From Candidatus Obscuribacterales bacterium (GTDB lineage Bacteria; Cyanobacteriota; Vampirovibrionia; Obscuribacterales; Obscuribacteraceae): a DNA stretch of 44,959 nucleotides. Positions 15,633-23,952 of this stretch are shown here, in pieces. The DNA is taken from NCBI GenBank assembly GCA_019747875.1, contig JAIEQI010000092.1, positions 1 through 44,959 on the forward strand, written 5' to 3'. The position numbers and the translations under genes are program-made. The notes beneath the pieces are model-generated. The model worked only from the letters and a program-made list of their open reading frames with translations, searched no databases and was not told the DNA's origin. Each line of letters begins with the position of its first letter. Within the stretch, counting starts at the first letter, position 1.

Positions 15633-17095
15633 TATTTCCCCATGTTGTGCAGAACTTCTTTGTCTCCAGAAAATGGCAAGCTTTCGACGCCATTTATTGG
15701 ATTGCTTGAGGCATGTTTATTGTCGATTAGAAATGTAATTTGTTTCCTGCGGGAGCCGATAGGAAATTGAAGAATGGCGCTTCCGTTTAACGCACTGTAA
15801 GCTTCGATAGTTGCTCGATCGAAGTTGTCGTATTTTGATGGGTTCTTCTGATAGACCGATGCTTTTAGCAACTGATTGATCCCAACTGTTATTGATATTG
15901 TGTTGGAGCCGGCCGGATCTTTATATTTGCGAAATGCGCGCAGTAGTTGTGGTTCATATGCCTGGGTGAATCTTGCATACCATTGATCCCAGGAAATTAT
16001 TTGAGATGATGGCGCACCAATTGTGCCGATCACTTCTTGATTGGAATCCGGATGTGGTCGAATGGCTGTCATGATTGCATCGAGTTCTCCGCGTACTCGC
16101 CTCGCTTCCTGCGTTTTCAATCGATTTGCGCGAGCAAGCTCTCCTTCGAGTTGGTTGCCGACATTTGCTCCCGCGCTATTTGAGTTGCTGCGCAAATCCG
16201 CATCCATCTGGCGCCTTATTTTCTGTCGCTCTGTTTCGATAACTTGCCTGGCAGTGTCTCGCTCCCATTGCATTTCTTGCAATATCTGCGGTTGTGCCCT
16301 CAATCCTCGCTGCTGTTGTGGGCTGTCGAGTTGGAATGCAATGCTAGGCAGATCTCGAATAGTTCCTCTGCCAGGTCCAAGGACAGTGTAGGTGTTGAGG
16401 AAGTCCGTTCTACTTTTGTTAGCTGTAACTTGAAAGTCGTCTGGAATTGGAAGAGTCTTTACTATCGTTGCTCTATTACGTTCATGTCCCAGGATCAATT
16501 TTGCTTTTCGTCGCTCTTGCTCTATTTCCTCGCTGATTCTTGAAGTGTTCAAGTTCATCGGTGCCTGCGCTTTGGCAAGTTCTGAACTTAAATCAGGGAC
16601 AGTCGGCGCAGATCTAACTTTGTCTAGCTCTGCCTTCATTTGAGCTCTTAGAAAATCTACGTAAGTTCTTGAACGAGCAAGCTGTACAGCGAATTGACCA
16701 TCTAAGTTCGGATCGACCTTCGCTTGCATCATGATTAGATTATTTTGTAAGCGAGCAAGCGGCTTTCTTTGCAGCGTGGTAAGTGTGCTCTGCAATTGAT
16801 CAGATTGCAAGTAACCCTTGAGAATGTTAGAACTTGTACCTGATTCTAACTTGTTGGTACCTGCTTCAAGCTTTTGCAGATCGCCTTTCCCTTCTAGCTT
16901 CGAATACTGCAAAGGCGCCAGGACATCATAGAATTTAGTCTCTAATTTGAATGGTCCATCGGATGGTAATTTCATAGAGTCTGAACTTGTGCTTGCATCC
17001 GGCGCCGGTGGCTCTGTTGATTGATCTTCGGCAACACAAGGTGAAGCGGAAAAGAGCAAAAGAAAGCCAGAAAGCAGTAAGACGCGTTCATTCAC
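15632..17095 (-). CDS. Exported coiled-coil protein with a TonB-C-like end
   Basis: A 487-residue exported protein. The signal peptide is MNERVLLLSGFLLLFSASPC, with cleavage near VAE. Residues 60-345 are mostly helical, Gln/Arg/Leu-rich and likely coiled coil (for example ERDTARQVIETERQKIRRQM). Residues about 365-480 read WDQWYARFTQAYEPQLLRAF, a beta segment ISITVGINQLLKASVY, FDRATIEAYSALNG and ILQFPIGSRRKQITFLI, which mirrors the strand-helix order of TonB/TolA C-terminal domains. Sequence identity is low, so this is a fold-level guess. It lies five bases after the 17101-18084 gene and is coupled to the TonB-like lipoprotein, so the three products may act together in the envelope. Confidence 0.78.
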   Translation of the reverse strand: MNERVLLLSGFLLLFSASPCVAEDQSTEPPAPDASTSSDSMKLPSDGPFKLETKFYDVLAPLQYSKLEGKGDLQKLEAGTNKLESGTSSNILKGYLQSDQLQSTLTTLQRKPLARLQNNLIMMQAKVDPNLDGQFAVQLARSRTYVDFLRAQMKAELDKVRSAPTVPDLSSELAKAQAPMNLNTSRISEEIEQERRKAKLILGHERNRATIVKTLPIPDDFQVTANKSRTDFLNTYTVLGPGRGTIRDLPSIAFQLDSPQQQRGLRAQPQILQEMQWERDTARQVIETERQKIRRQMDADLRSNSNSAGANVGNQLEGELARANRLKTQEARRVRGELDAIMTAIRPHPDSNQEVIGTIGAPSSQIISWDQWYARFTQAYEPQLLRAFRKYKDPAGSNTISITVGINQLLKASVYQKNPSKYDNFDRATIEAYSALNGSAILQFPIGSRRKQITFLIDNKHASSNPINGVESLPFSGDKEVLHNMGK

Positions 17096-17100
17096 TTGCG

Positions 17101-18084
17101 TTACCTGATTGAGAAATCCCTTGCTTTGCGATATTCCTGTTCCGAGCAGTAGCCATCATTGCGTGCCTCGTAAAGATTGGTTCCGGGTAGCTGCGTCCAA
17201 TCGTTTTGATCAATTCTGACATCGCATAACTTGAAGCCGAATTGATCCAATAACACGATATGCAGTGAGCGCGGCAAATAAGTTGCTTTGAACAATGTCG
17301 TCTTGTACTTCAGCTTACCATCAAACAACGTTAGAAGCTGGATAAACGCACCCGGCATTGTAGGTATTGGTTTCGGTTGCCACTTAATCATCGGGTAGCT
17401 GTAAGTTTCGAAGTTCTCTGTGCCGGCTTGCTGAATACCTGAGCCCTGAGGGGCGGAGAGTTTTTCTTGCGGAAGTTGATCCTTGATTGCTAAGAGCAGG
17501 TCGCGACTGTTGGACTGCCATTTGATCTCGCCCAGTGAATTCACGGAGAATGCTTTTACAGGGTGCTTTCCAGGCTGCGTTCCCAAATAAAGGTAGCTGC
17601 CGGCTTGCAAGTTTGCTGACGCATCATGATTGTCATCTGAGTTCGAATTGGCAGAACCGCTGCCATCTTCATTTGACTTTTTCTCAAAGTATTCCTTTGC
17701 TTTAACTAGCGCGGCGACGTCGTCAATGTTTGGATTGCTGCTTATGTATTCCTGCAGGAGCGAGGCGACTCTGGCGGGTTTAAATGTTTCCTTGCTTACG
17801 ATTTGATGAATCATTTCTTTAACCGCTTGATGATTTTTCTCTTGCATATAGAGATAGAGCAGGTCCACGCGGGCGCCATCGGCATCCACGGCCCTGCCGA
17901 TCTGCTTTTGATCGTAGTTCTCTATTGTTTTTTGGAGCTCAGCTGCACGGTCCTTAATAGCCTGAAGATTCGACCTGTCCGCATCGACGCTGGCTGCAGC
18001 AAACGTCGCTTGCGAAGGAATAAATGTGAAAGCCAAGAAAGCAATAGCCAAAGTCTGTCGGATAAAATCCTGTGCGGGTAACAT
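17101..18084 (-). CDS. Exported protein of unknown function, first gene of the TonB-like operon
   Basis: A 327-residue exported protein. The ATG at 18084 is chosen over one at 18123 because it begins a typical signal peptide (MLPAQDFIRQTLAIAFLAFT, cleavage near TFA-AAS). Residues 35-150 are helical and charged, and residues about 150-175 are a Ser/Asn/Asp-rich linker. Residues 175-325 are predicted beta-rich, with SYLYLGTQPGKHPVKAFSVN and a C-terminal segment rich in aromatic residues. I recognise no family. Only five bases separate its stop from the next gene, so it surely shares an mRNA with the two TonB-C-like proteins downstream. Confidence 0.75.
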   Translation of the reverse strand: MLPAQDFIRQTLAIAFLAFTFIPSQATFAAASVDADRSNLQAIKDRAAELQKTIENYDQKQIGRAVDADGARVDLLYLYMQEKNHQAVKEMIHQIVSKETFKPARVASLLQEYISSNPNIDDVAALVKAKEYFEKKSNEDGSGSANSNSDDNHDASANLQAGSYLYLGTQPGKHPVKAFSVNSLGEIKWQSNSRDLLLAIKDQLPQEKLSAPQGSGIQQAGTENFETYSYPMIKWQPKPIPTMPGAFIQLLTLFDGKLKYKTTLFKATYLPRSLHIVLLDQFGFKLCDVRIDQNDWTQLPGTNLYEARNDGYCSEQEYRKARDFSIR

Positions 18085-18204
18085 ACGTGCTCTTTCGTAA
18101 GACAAAGTGGGAGCGCACCGCATGTATTATGCCCGACCAGCCAACATAATATATAGAAGGCCGGATCTCGTTAAGCGCTGTGAATAGGGGACGCTACTGG
18201 CGAT

Positions 18205-18921
18205 TTAATCTACGCCCAGCTCTTCGGCCAAGCGGTCATATTCGGCGGAGCCTATTACCCATAAAAAAGTCTGTAAATCATGATAATCACGTGGTTTTAG
18301 CTCTTTTATGCCATTGCGGACCAGCTCAGCAAGTTCCAGAAGACGTTCGTAAGTCGTAAAAGTGGGTGTGGACGAGTAATCGAGGTCGAAACCAAGCTCT
18401 TCGGCGGCAAATTTCATAGCCGTTGGTTTCATAATAATGTGTTTGTCTGGTTGTGCAATGAATGGAAAGAAGGTTACGACCGGCCAGGACAAGACCCGCG
18501 ATTTTTTTCTCGGTAACTGAGAAACTGACATGATCCATTGCACAAAACGATTTTTCAAAGGACCTCGTTCATAAAGTAGCTGGTAGAGACCTTCAGCAAA
18601 AATTCTGGCACCGTCTGCAGTGCGCACCCCGTCGCGCAGCGCCATCTTCTCGAAGGAGAATAAGAAGTTTGTTCGAGACTCGACTTGCAAGGCTCTCGTT
18701 GCTATCTCGTCATAGCGCCGCTCATGCATGAGCCTTTTGAATTCTTCCTTGTTAAGTAGTTTGTTCCATAGCTTATGGGCTTCCCACTTATAGGTCCTCT
18801 CCCATTCTACGTAACGTTCGTCCAGGAAGGAATCTGGAAAAATGCGCAAGAAGCGCTTTTTGTGCTTTGCCAGGCTTCTTGCATTTAGTTTTTGACTTTG
18901 TTGCTTCGGATTACTTTTCAT
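18205..18921 (-). CDS. Conserved cytosolic protein of unknown function
   Basis: A 238-residue protein without signal peptide or membrane helix and with a basic N-terminus. The pattern FPDSFLDERYVEWERTYKWEAH, SRTNFLFSFEKMALRDGV, GARIFAEGLYQLLY, LSWPVVTFFPFIAQPDKHII and TFLWVIGSAEY agrees with a conserved hypothetical family I recall from many Proteobacteria and other phyla, where no function is assigned. The conserved His, Lys and aromatic residues suggest ligand binding. It stands alone, divergent from the TPR gene at 19067; two dyad sequences lie between them. Confidence 0.8.
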   Translation of the reverse strand: MKSNPKQQSQKLNARSLAKHKKRFLRIFPDSFLDERYVEWERTYKWEAHKLWNKLLNKEEFKRLMHERRYDEIATRALQVESRTNFLFSFEKMALRDGVRTADGARIFAEGLYQLLYERGPLKNRFVQWIMSVSQLPRKKSRVLSWPVVTFFPFIAQPDKHIIMKPTAMKFAAEELGFDLDYSSTPTFTTYERLLELAELVRNGIKELKPRDYHDLQTFLWVIGSAEYDRLAEELGVD

Positions 18922-18970
18922 ACTTTCTATTCTGCGGCATTATTGGCGAAGTCGCCAGCTTGAAAACCTC

Positions 18971-19017
18971 TGTAACAGGTTACATTCCGTGGAGAAGTAA
19001 TGTTTATCAGATGATAA
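18971..19017. promoter_or_regulatory. Two operator-like dyads in a divergent promoter region
   Basis: TGTAAC-AG-GTTACA (18971-18984) and TTATCA-GA-TGATAA (19004-19017) are each perfect 6-bp inverted repeats with a two-base centre. Both lie in the 145-bp space between the divergent genes at 18921 and 19067. The spacing and form fit binding sites for dimeric regulators, or start-proximal RNA hairpins. Confidence 0.45.
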
Positions 19018-19066
19018 GCGATCGCATGGGGTAAAATAAAGTCGGGTTAAGACTATAAGCATCGGC

Positions 19067-20410
19067 ATGACCTTTTCCGTTCATCACAAACAGCTTTCTA
19101 GCATTTTGCGCTTGCTCGTCTCAGTATCCGCAGTAGTATGCGTATGTTCATTTGCTTTCGCTTCATCAAGCATGGAGACATCTTGTTTGGATTTGCAACG
19201 GAAGGGGACTGAGGCACTGGATGCAAATCGATATTGGATTGCAGAGCCGCTCTTGAAGCAAGCCGTTACGGAGTCAGAGAAACTCGGTTTTAATCACCCG
19301 TACTTAGCAAAGAGCCTGGGCGAGCTTGGACGTTATTACACCGTTCGCGGTAAGTTTGCGCAAGCAGAGCCGTTTCTTGAACGCGAGCTTGCCGTGAAAG
19401 AAACGATGCTCGACAAAGATGGCGGGCAAACGATTGAGTCTATGGGAGCGTTGATCAAGTTTTATTTGGCCTATGGAACAGAAAGCAAAGCTGATCCACT
19501 TGGTGCTGACGTGCTTGCATTTGTTGAAGGAAAGGCGCGTGAGCCGCGGGAAATGGCTCAATCGAAAACGACGCAAGCTAAGGATGCACCGCTTGTTGGC
19601 TGGCTTGGTACTGCGGCGGCCAATGAGCGAAATCCCATCATAGAATGGGCAATTACCTGTGATTCAATTGGCGGCGCTTTCAAATACAAGGGTAAATACG
19701 ATATGGCTGAGAAGCTATACAAGGCAGCTCTGGACCTTAAGGCACGTGTGCTCGGTGAGGGACATCTTTCTCTTGCCGGAAGCTATGACAGTTTAGGAAT
19801 TCTATGTATGGAGCGTGGTGAATACAAAGAAGCTGAATCGTATTTCCGCGATGCACTGATAACGACAGAGAAAACTTTGACTCCTGATTATCCTGAAGTG
19901 TATGCCCGTCTTGATCGTCTGGCCAAATGTTTGATCAAAGAAAAAAAGTTTGCTGAAGCTGAAGAACTCTACAAACGAGCCTTTGGGTTCTGGAGGAGCG
20001 GACCATCCAAAGGCGGTGACGAAGCGCGGGCTGTCTTTGCTTTAGGGATGTTGAATATGGAACAACACAAGTATTCCGCAGCGGCTTCATACTTTCGAAG
20101 ATCTCTTGCAATGGCCGAAAAATTCAGTGGACGTTCTTCTCTTGTACTTTATCCTCACTTGCAAAACTATGCCTACTGTCTCTATCATTTAGGTGCGCGA
20201 GGCGAATGCAGCCGCCTGCGAGCGAGGGCCAATGCAATCGCAGGTGATTTCTACAAAAAGCCTGAAGAAGAGAAGAAGGAAGTCGCAGGCGCTAAGATCG
20301 CTGGGGGCAAAAAAGGTACAACTGCAGATCAGTCTGGGCGAAAACGCAGGCATCGCAGTGCTGTTGCATCTCGCTACACAACTAGAAAACATAGGCGTCA
20401 TCGCCGCTAG
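19067..20410 (+). CDS. Exported TPR (kinesin-light-chain-like) protein
   Basis: A 447-residue protein with an N-terminal signal or anchor (LLVSVSAVVCVCSFAFASSS, residues 16-35). Residues 40-390 carry tetratricopeptide repeats of the 42-residue TPR_10/12 type, for example YDMAEKLYKAALDLKARVLG, SLAGSYDSLGILCMERGEYK and EAESYFRDALITTEKTL. These form a superhelical scaffold that binds peptides or proteins. The C-terminal 50 residues are very basic (GRKRRHRS, TTRKHRRHRR) and may touch nucleic acid, LPS or the wall. It shares CTAG at its stop with the convergent Ser/Thr kinase, whose own C-terminus is also TPR-like. Function is unknown beyond scaffolding. Confidence 0.87.
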   Translation: MTFSVHHKQLSSILRLLVSVSAVVCVCSFAFASSSMETSCLDLQRKGTEALDANRYWIAEPLLKQAVTESEKLGFNHPYLAKSLGELGRYYTVRGKFAQAEPFLERELAVKETMLDKDGGQTIESMGALIKFYLAYGTESKADPLGADVLAFVEGKAREPREMAQSKTTQAKDAPLVGWLGTAAANERNPIIEWAITCDSIGGAFKYKGKYDMAEKLYKAALDLKARVLGEGHLSLAGSYDSLGILCMERGEYKEAESYFRDALITTEKTLTPDYPEVYARLDRLAKCLIKEKKFAEAEELYKRAFGFWRSGPSKGGDEARAVFALGMLNMEQHKYSAAASYFRRSLAMAEKFSGRSSLVLYPHLQNYAYCLYHLGARGECSRLRARANAIAGDFYKKPEEEKKEVAGAKIAGGKKGTTADQSGRKRRHRSAVASRYTTRKHRRHRR

Positions 20411-22263
20411 TGTGATAGATCTGACAATTTTCGTTCGATGCTTTCAATGTCCTGCGTGGAAAGTGTGTCTCTGTGATTTGATAACACTCTCGTGAATAGA
20501 TCGCGTTCCAGCTTTCTTTGATTTTTAGAAGCATAGTATTTTGCCAAGTAACGCATGCCGTTTCCTGCATCGGGGGCACAAAGGTAGCTTGAGAGAAGCT
20601 GTTTGGTAGTTTCTTTTAGTTGATCTTCGTCGTCTCGCTGTTTTTTGTTTGGATATTGCTCTGCATAATCAGTAAGCCATAGCGACGCCAGAGCGGCATA
20701 TGGGTAAGTTCTTTTGAACGGGCAATTGTCATAAAGTGCAAGTGCTTCCCGCATGCTTTCTGCCGCTTCATGCGGACGACTCAAACGACTGAGCGCCTCC
20801 CCTTTTCTGACCATCAATACACCATACATGAAATCAAAATCTGACTTGTGTTTCAGGCGCTGTGCAAGAACCTTGTTGCATACTCTTATTGCTTCTTCTG
20901 CTTTTGCTAGTTGTTCTGAACGGGTCAATTGTTCGGCTAAAATGTCCGCCATCTGAAGATAATACAATTCCTTTTCCAGACCACGACACTCTAAGGATCT
21001 TTTGCAGTACTCAATACTATTTTCCTTTTTGTCCAAACTCGCGTTGCACTGCGCAAGGAAATAGTAGAACATAAACTTTGCTTTCTTGCTATCGGACAAG
21101 GAAACTAAAGACTCGTTAGATGAAAGGAGATCAACGACCTCTTGATTCTTTCCATGTTTTCTTAGGTCTGCCGCTTTGAGAACTATGCTGGAAAGTATTG
21201 AATCTACTTTCGCCCGTTTCACATCGCTTTGCCTGAATGGACTTGTTCCGCCTTCCATAATCAACTTCTTTTGTCTCGCCACATATTGCTCCCTCGCTTT
21301 TAAGGAAAGGAGTGCAACTGTGATCAATAGAAGAATCCCAACAATATATAACAGTTTTAGGAGCCGTTTCGCTTTGGTGTTTCGTTGTAGCAGCGCTCTG
21401 CCTGTTAGAGCCGCTTGGATCTGTGCACGAAACTTTTCCATGGACTCAGGGCGTTTAGAAGGCTTTTTTGACAGTCCCTGCATTATTACTTCAGCTAGCC
21501 TGACTGGTACTTTTCTGTGGGAGCTTATATCAATGAGCCGGGGAGCGGTTTTATGCAAATGAGCATACATTGTTTGTGCGGGAGATTCACCGAAGAATGG
21601 CGGGCGGCCTGACAGAGTTTCATACATTGTGCACGCCAGTGAGTAGATATCAGTGCTGCTGGTAATGTCCTTTCCTTCGCATTGTTCAGGGCTCATGTAG
21701 AGCGGTGTGCCAAGTAATCCACTGGTGACTGTCTGCGATTGATTCTGCGAGATCGGTTTGGAAATTCCGAAGTCGAGGACTTTAATGCTACCCTCGTCTG
21801 TGATGATGATGTTCTCGGGTTTTATATCGCGATGGACAATTTTCTTTTCGTGCGCAAAACACAATGCATCCAAAACTGGAATGAATGTATCTTCGAATTT
21901 TTTCGCGTTGAATAGCTTTTCCTCTTTAAGAACCACAGAAAGTGTTTGCCCGGACAAGAATTCCATCGCGATATACGGTCCGGCAGCTGTATCCCAGCCG
22001 TATGCAAATATTTTCACTATGTTCGGATGGTCTAGAACACTTATGGATTTCGCCTCGTTATGGAAGCGGTTGCTGATCTTTTCATCAGCCTGACCACCTT
22101 GTGTCAGAACCTTAATCGCAATTTTTCGATCCAGCAGTTTGTCTCTTCCAGAAAAAACTGTAGACCACGAAGTTTTCGCTATGATATCAGTCAGCTCATA
22201 GCGCGAAGAGAATTCTGGAGAGAAACCAAAAAGATGAGTACCTTTACTTTCCGCGGATGCCAT
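20407..22263 (-). CDS. Transmembrane Ser/Thr protein kinase with a TPR-like sensor part
   Basis: A 618-residue kinase. Residues 22-285 form the Hanks-type domain: AIKVL with K51, E70 in helix C, HRDIKPEN with D146 and N151, DFG at 164-166, and SPEQ at 191-194. The glycine-rich loop is unusual: IIAKTSWSTVFSG lacks the GxGxxG glycines, although all catalytic residues are present. Residues 302-321 are a membrane helix. Residues about 340-600 are helical TPR-like repeats, probably outside the cytosol. This layout fits PknB-like membrane kinases with a TPR sensor. It lies 138 bp after three genes for envelope proteins on the same strand, which may be its partners or share regulation. AGAGGG precedes the ATG. 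Confidence 0.92.
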   Translation of the reverse strand: MASAESKGTHLFGFSPEFSSRYELTDIIAKTSWSTVFSGRDKLLDRKIAIKVLTQGGQADEKISNRFHNEAKSISVLDHPNIVKIFAYGWDTAAGPYIAMEFLSGQTLSVVLKEEKLFNAKKFEDTFIPVLDALCFAHEKKIVHRDIKPENIIITDEGSIKVLDFGISKPISQNQSQTVTSGLLGTPLYMSPEQCEGKDITSSTDIYSLACTMYETLSGRPPFFGESPAQTMYAHLHKTAPRLIDISSHRKVPVRLAEVIMQGLSKKPSKRPESMEKFRAQIQAALTGRALLQRNTKAKRLLKLLYIVGILLLITVALLSLKAREQYVARQKKLIMEGGTSPFRQSDVKRAKVDSILSSIVLKAADLRKHGKNQEVVDLLSSNESLVSLSDSKKAKFMFYYFLAQCNASLDKKENSIEYCKRSLECRGLEKELYYLQMADILAEQLTRSEQLAKAEEAIRVCNKVLAQRLKHKSDFDFMYGVLMVRKGEALSRLSRPHEAAESMREALALYDNCPFKRTYPYAALASLWLTDYAEQYPNKKQRDDEDQLKETTKQLLSSYLCAPDAGNGMRYLAKYYASKNQRKLERDLFTRVLSNHRDTLSTQDIESIERKLSDLSH

Positions 22264-22401
22264 GACGCTTGCCCTCTAAGGAAGGTTACTGCAAGAGATC
22301 AACCTGGCGGAATAGGCCGACCTTTGTATTAAGTCCCTGTGTGGGCAAGGTATTCTGTTTCTTTATTCCCGGGTCTGATATTTTTATCGGTAACGCAAAT
22401 C

Positions 22402-23940
22402 TTACATAAGGAGGTAGTTTTTCCAGTTCCTAGAAAGATCATTTCCGGCTAGCTTCACTCCAACTGCTCTAATCAGGTTAATGCGTGAGATCTGCTGACC
22501 GCCTGCTAGTGTTTGTTTTACGAGTCGAATCAGATCATTGTGAAACTCATAGGCCGCAACTGCTTGGGTTGCGTCTTTATTTACTCGCTCTAGAACTATC
22601 GCGAAATCGTCCTCGCTGTCTGAGATGTATGTGCGGATCCGCGCATTTGGAGCGAGGTCTAAATGGACAAACTGTTCTCGCCAGTCTGAGTCTCCTGGTA
22701 CAACTTGTCGAAGATCGATTCCCCGCATCCTGTAAACAGCAAATCCGTCAGGGAGCTCTGATCCGTGACCCTTTTGAGAGGTCTCCTGGCTCATCGGTGT
22801 TTCATTCTTTGAGCCAAGGGGATCGGTGAATATAGGCTGGCTTGAAGGCGGGTTTGAAGGCGGGCTGAGTTGTTTCTCGTAATCCCTCATCCATCCTACT
22901 TTTTGACTGGATTGATTTGTATCAGCTTTGGAAAAGTTGGCATAAGGATTTGCTTGCTCTGCCGGTAACGGTTCTTGTGCATTTTGTTTGGACGGGGTCT
23001 GTTTGTGAGAATCTGGATGATCCTGAGAAGAGCCCTGCGGAGAAGGCGATGCATAAGGAGCTGCTTTCTGCGAAGCTGCTGGAGCAGAGTCTGTGCCAGC
23101 AGATTTCTTGGGTGTAATTGTCGGATGAAATGGTGACGGTCTAGAAGATGTTTTAGGTGGAACGAGTTCATCCGGAATGAGCTTTGTTTTTGGCGAAACG
23201 TTCTCGTGCGGTATTATCGTTGTGCCAGTTGGCTCTTTTTTGCGTGGAACTGGTCCCCGCTGATAAATCGTCTCAGCGTCATCCATCTGCTCTTTTTCGT
23301 CATCTTCGACTTCATCTTCGTATTCATCATCGTCATCTTCATCTTCATACTCATCATCATCGTCGACTTCATCGTCAACGTCGGATGGTTCTGCCGGTGC
23401 ATTGCTTCGCGAAGCAATGCTGCTGGACTTTCCTTGCAGACTAGCTGCAGGTGGGACCTCATGTTGTTCGTCGTTGGAATCCTCTGGCTCAGCGTTCTCC
23501 TCGTCCTCGTCACCGATATCGCGAACGTCTTCCAGCTCTTCGCGGAAACCTTCGGTCGCGTCCACTTCAATGCCATATTCGTTAGGATCAAAGTCCATAA
23601 TCTCTTCCGGATTAGGAAGGTAGATGACTTGTCCTCGTTTAAGCTGGGCAACGGGATTGCCAGCGTTATCCATGTCTGTCGGCATGCCATTGAGATCCGC
23701 AATTAACACCCACAGGTATGGAAGAAAGTTGGGATCACAAAGGTACTCGTAGGTCCTCAGATACGTGTTCTTCTCGGGCAGATTCTTCAGAGTTTGCCCA
23801 ATTCTGATTTGTGTAGTGGGACGATCTGGATAGTCGTCTTTGGTCTTTTCACCAAGCTGCTTCAGAACATCAGAACGCCGAGAGTTCTTCTGAGGATCTG
23901 GATCTTTTGATTGTCCTTTTCCGAAAAAACTGATCGGCAT
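22402..23940 (-). CDS. LysM-like protein with a long acidic, Pro/Ser-rich middle
   Basis: A 512-residue protein without a clear signal peptide. Residues about 40-115 include YLRTYEYLCDPNFLPYLWVL, IADLNGMPTDMDN and LKRGQVIYLPNPEEI, which fits a LysM module (the end of a LysM is typically LxxGQxLxIP). Residues 130-230 are extremely acidic (DDDEYEDEDDDDEYEDE), and residues 240-390 are rich in Pro, Ser, Lys and Gln. The last ~120 residues form a compact domain starting FAVYRMRGIDLRQVVPGDSD, with DLAPNARIRTYISDSEDDFA. I know no match for this last domain. The gene is 12 bp from the surface-protein gene upstream and likely in its operon. The acidic stretch might bind divalent cations. Confidence 0.75.
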   Translation of the reverse strand: MPISFFGKGQSKDPDPQKNSRRSDVLKQLGEKTKDDYPDRPTTQIRIGQTLKNLPEKNTYLRTYEYLCDPNFLPYLWVLIADLNGMPTDMDNAGNPVAQLKRGQVIYLPNPEEIMDFDPNEYGIEVDATEGFREELEDVRDIGDEDEENAEPEDSNDEQHEVPPAASLQGKSSSIASRSNAPAEPSDVDDEVDDDDEYEDEDDDDEYEDEVEDDEKEQMDDAETIYQRGPVPRKKEPTGTTIIPHENVSPKTKLIPDELVPPKTSSRPSPFHPTITPKKSAGTDSAPAASQKAAPYASPSPQGSSQDHPDSHKQTPSKQNAQEPLPAEQANPYANFSKADTNQSSQKVGWMRDYEKQLSPPSNPPSSQPIFTDPLGSKNETPMSQETSQKGHGSELPDGFAVYRMRGIDLRQVVPGDSDWREQFVHLDLAPNARIRTYISDSEDDFAIVLERVNKDATQAVAAYEFHNDLIRLVKQTLAGGQQISRINLIRAVGVKLAGNDLSRNWKNYLLM

Positions 23941-23952
23941 CTTGTTCTTTTA

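Noticed and set aside
23184..23706. Hydrophobic or His-rich frames over the acidic stretch of the LysM-like gene
   Set aside because: They are antisense readings of GAT/GAA-rich codons (giving Ile, Phe, Ser, His) and do not continue into a plausible protein.
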